Positions 14,428-15,676 of a stretch of 15,676 nt of DNA are shown here, in pieces. Each line of letters starts with the position of its first letter. Positions within the stretch are counted from its first letter, which is position 1. This DNA comes from Chloroflexota bacterium (GTDB lineage Bacteria; Chloroflexota; Dormibacteria; Dormibacterales; Dormibacteraceae). The notes beneath the pieces are model-generated. The model was given only the letters and a program-made list of their open reading frames with translations. It was not told where the DNA came from and ran no database searches. A program made the translations under genes and the position numbers. The stretch is taken from assembly GCA_005888075.1 (NCBI GenBank), contig VBKD01000179.1:1-15676 (forward strand), read 5' to 3'.

Positions 14428-14702
14428 GGTCTCCTACCACTGGATTGTCCGTGGGTCACATACCGGGCATCGGCGATGCTTGGGCTCAGTTAGACGAGGA
14501 TCTCGACAGGCGGTGTTTCAGTAACTTTCGAAGCTGCGCGCTGATCCGTGCCTGTTGTTGAGATTGGCGGTGAGATCGCGACTCTGTAAATGTCTACGAA
14601 TCTGTAAGAGGCACAGTCGCGGCGCCGAGCGCGGAGGGTCGCCTACCTCAAAGATGTTTCGTGTAACCCGTAGCACGAGTCAGAGGAGGCAACCAAAGCG
14701 CG
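14428..14702. promoter_or_regulatory. Divergent promoter region between the channel operon and the GH15 gene
   Basis: This 275-bp region must supply promoters for both directions. It holds a perfect palindrome GCATCG-G-CGATGC (14467-14479). A 7-bp inverted repeat, CGCGACT (14577-14583) and AGTCGCG (14615-14621), encloses two direct copies of TCTGTAA 18 nt apart (14583-14589, 14601-14607). A possible plus-strand promoter is TTGGCG (14564-14569), 16 nt, TGTAAA (14586-14591), which is weak. No coding frame was seen. Confidence 0.4.
14467..14479. repeat. 13-bp perfect palindrome, candidate operator
   Basis: GCATCG-G-CGATGC is a perfect 6-bp inverted repeat around one base. It lies 40 bp upstream of the first gene of the minus-strand operon, where an operator would be expected. 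No binding protein is identified. Confidence 0.35.
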
Positions 14703-15676
14703 ATGGCTACACAGACTGTCGAGGCTCCGACCGAGGTCCGTCCCCGCCGCCGGCGCTATCCGCCGATCGAAACCCATGGAGTGATCGGTGACCTGCAAAC
14801 GGCTGCGCTCATCACGGAGGGCGGCACCATCGACTGGTTCTGCTGCCCACGTTTTGACTCGCCAAGCGTCTTTGCGTCGCTGCTCGACTACGAGAAGGGC
14901 GGCCACTTCCAGATCACACCGGAAGACCCTGGGTCTGTGGTGCGGCAGCTCTATCTCCCGGATTCCGCGATCCTCGTCACGCGCTTCATGACCGAGGCGG
15001 GCGTCGGGGAGGTCGAAGATTTCATGCCCATCCACGAACCCGAAAAGGTGACGGCCCGGCATCGCATCGTGCGAGTGATCCGGTCGGTCCGAGGCGACAT
15101 GAAATTCCGCCTCGAGTGCGCACCGCGGTTCGACTATGGGCGGCAAACGCACGACCTGAAGATGGGGCAGCATGGCGCCACCTTCACCGCCGGCAGCACC
15201 AGCATGAACCTGAATGCGACGATGCCGCTGACCGCGGCGGGCACCGACGTTCATGCCGAGTTCGTGCTGCACGAAGGCGAAGAGGCGGGCGTCATCCTCG
15301 ATTTTTCGCCTGAAGGCTCTGCGGCGGGCATCGAAAGGGAGGAGGTCGAACGGCTCCGCCAGAACACGATCGATGACTGGAGCCAGTGGCTTCGCCGGTC
15401 CACTTACGAAGGCCGCTGGCGAGACGTGGTCCAGCGCTCAGCGATGACGTTGCGAATGCTCACCTATGCCCCGACGGGAGCGCCGGTCGCGGCCCTGACC
15501 ACCGGGCTGCCGGAGCTCGTCGGGGGCGAGCGAAACTGGGACTACCGCTACACCTGGCTCCGCGACGCCAGCTTTTCTGTGTATGCGCTGCTAGCCCTCG
15601 GATACCGCGACGAAGCTGTCAAGTTCCTTCGATGGACGCAGCAGCGGGTCGTCGACCACAAGAAAGGTGGCACGCC
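14703..15676 (+). CDS. Glycoside hydrolase family 15 protein (trehalase/glucoamylase type), 3' end outside the window
   Basis: 324 residues are visible; the frame runs off the right edge. An in-frame TAA at 14664 and no other start codon after it force the ATG at 14703. The nearest Shine-Dalgarno (GAGGAGG) is about 13 nt upstream, longer than usual. After an Arg-rich N-terminus, residues 19-55 give the GH15 signature: IGDLQTAALI, GGTIDWFC and PRFDSPSVFASLLD. A beta-sandwich region runs to about 230. The (alpha/alpha)6 catalytic domain begins near DVVQRSAMTLRML and includes RNWDYRYTWLRDASFSVYAL (277-296), the substrate-pocket motif. The catalytic glutamates lie beyond the window. The family hydrolyses alpha-glucosidic bonds; actinobacterial members include trehalases, so trehalase or glucan 1,4-alpha-glucosidase are the main options. 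No signal peptide, so cytoplasmic. Confidence 0.93.
   Translation, partial: MATQTVEAPTEVRPRRRRYPPIETHGVIGDLQTAALITEGGTIDWFCCPRFDSPSVFASLLDYEKGGHFQITPEDPGSVVRQLYLPDSAILVTRFMTEAGVGEVEDFMPIHEPEKVTARHRIVRVIRSVRGDMKFRLECAPRFDYGRQTHDLKMGQHGATFTAGSTSMNLNATMPLTAAGTDVHAEFVLHEGEEAGVILDFSPEGSAAGIEREEVERLRQNTIDDWSQWLRRSTYEGRWRDVVQRSAMTLRMLTYAPTGAPVAALTTGLPELVGGERNWDYRYTWLRDASFSVYALLALGYRDEAVKFLRWTQQRVVDHKKGGT

Noticed and set aside
1..15676. CRISPR array, tRNA genes, insertion sequences or phage genes
   Set aside because: No regularly spaced repeats, cloverleaf sequences, transposase motifs or terminal inverted repeats were found on reading both strands.

Overview
The window is GC-rich bacterial chromosome. 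Genes are tightly packed, GTG starts are frequent, and many stop/start codons overlap (ATGA, TGATG). The family content (DUF7144, DUF6325, SHOCT, RDD, DUF2252, GH15, a bifunctional PBP) suits a high-GC Terrabacteria lineage, either Actinomycetota or a relative such as Chloroflexota or Candidatus Dormiibacterota. No rRNA, tRNA, protein-synthesis or other taxonomic marker is present, so this placement is inference. No phage, transposon, CRISPR or tRNA feature was seen.

Left block (1-5133, all minus strand). Reading downstream: a MerR-HTH/PAS regulator (4462-5133) overlaps by 8 bp a larger paralogue (3165-4469) with the order cobalamin-type cap, degenerate cobalamin-type Rossmann domain, MerR HTH, PAS. 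After a 375-bp gap with several palindromes comes a four-helix membrane protein ending in an excisionase-type HTH (2127-2789). It is coupled by an ATGA overlap to a class A penicillin-binding protein that runs off the left edge. So three DNA-binding proteins, two of them sensor-like, lie upstream of a cell-wall synthase.

Middle block (5247-9025). A DUF6325 gene is coupled by ATGA to a secreted/membrane protein whose C-terminal helices resemble the membrane domain found after bactofilins. Divergent from these is a small SHOCT protein. Then two DUF7144 four-helix membrane paralogues, on opposite strands, bracket a carboxymuconolactone-decarboxylase-fold protein without its CxxC motif. Two hairpin terminator candidates are visible between the CMD and second DUF7144 genes, the first with a short T-run.

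Right block (9043-14427, minus strand). This looks like one long operon: a basic protein of unknown function, an RDD membrane protein, a three-helix membrane protein, a TVGYGD potassium channel, a DUF2252 protein and a class-I-type flavoprotein that has lost both redox cysteines and the C-terminal histidine. Three junctions overlap and one has a 2-4-nt gap. The widest gap is about 80 bp, before DUF2252. Divergent from it, at the right edge, is a truncated GH15 glycoside hydrolase (trehalase/glucoamylase type).

The most notable items are the two-gene cobalamin-cap/MerR/PAS regulator system, the membrane-anchored HTH protein coupled to a PBP, and the cysteine-less flavoprotein in an operon with a potassium channel.
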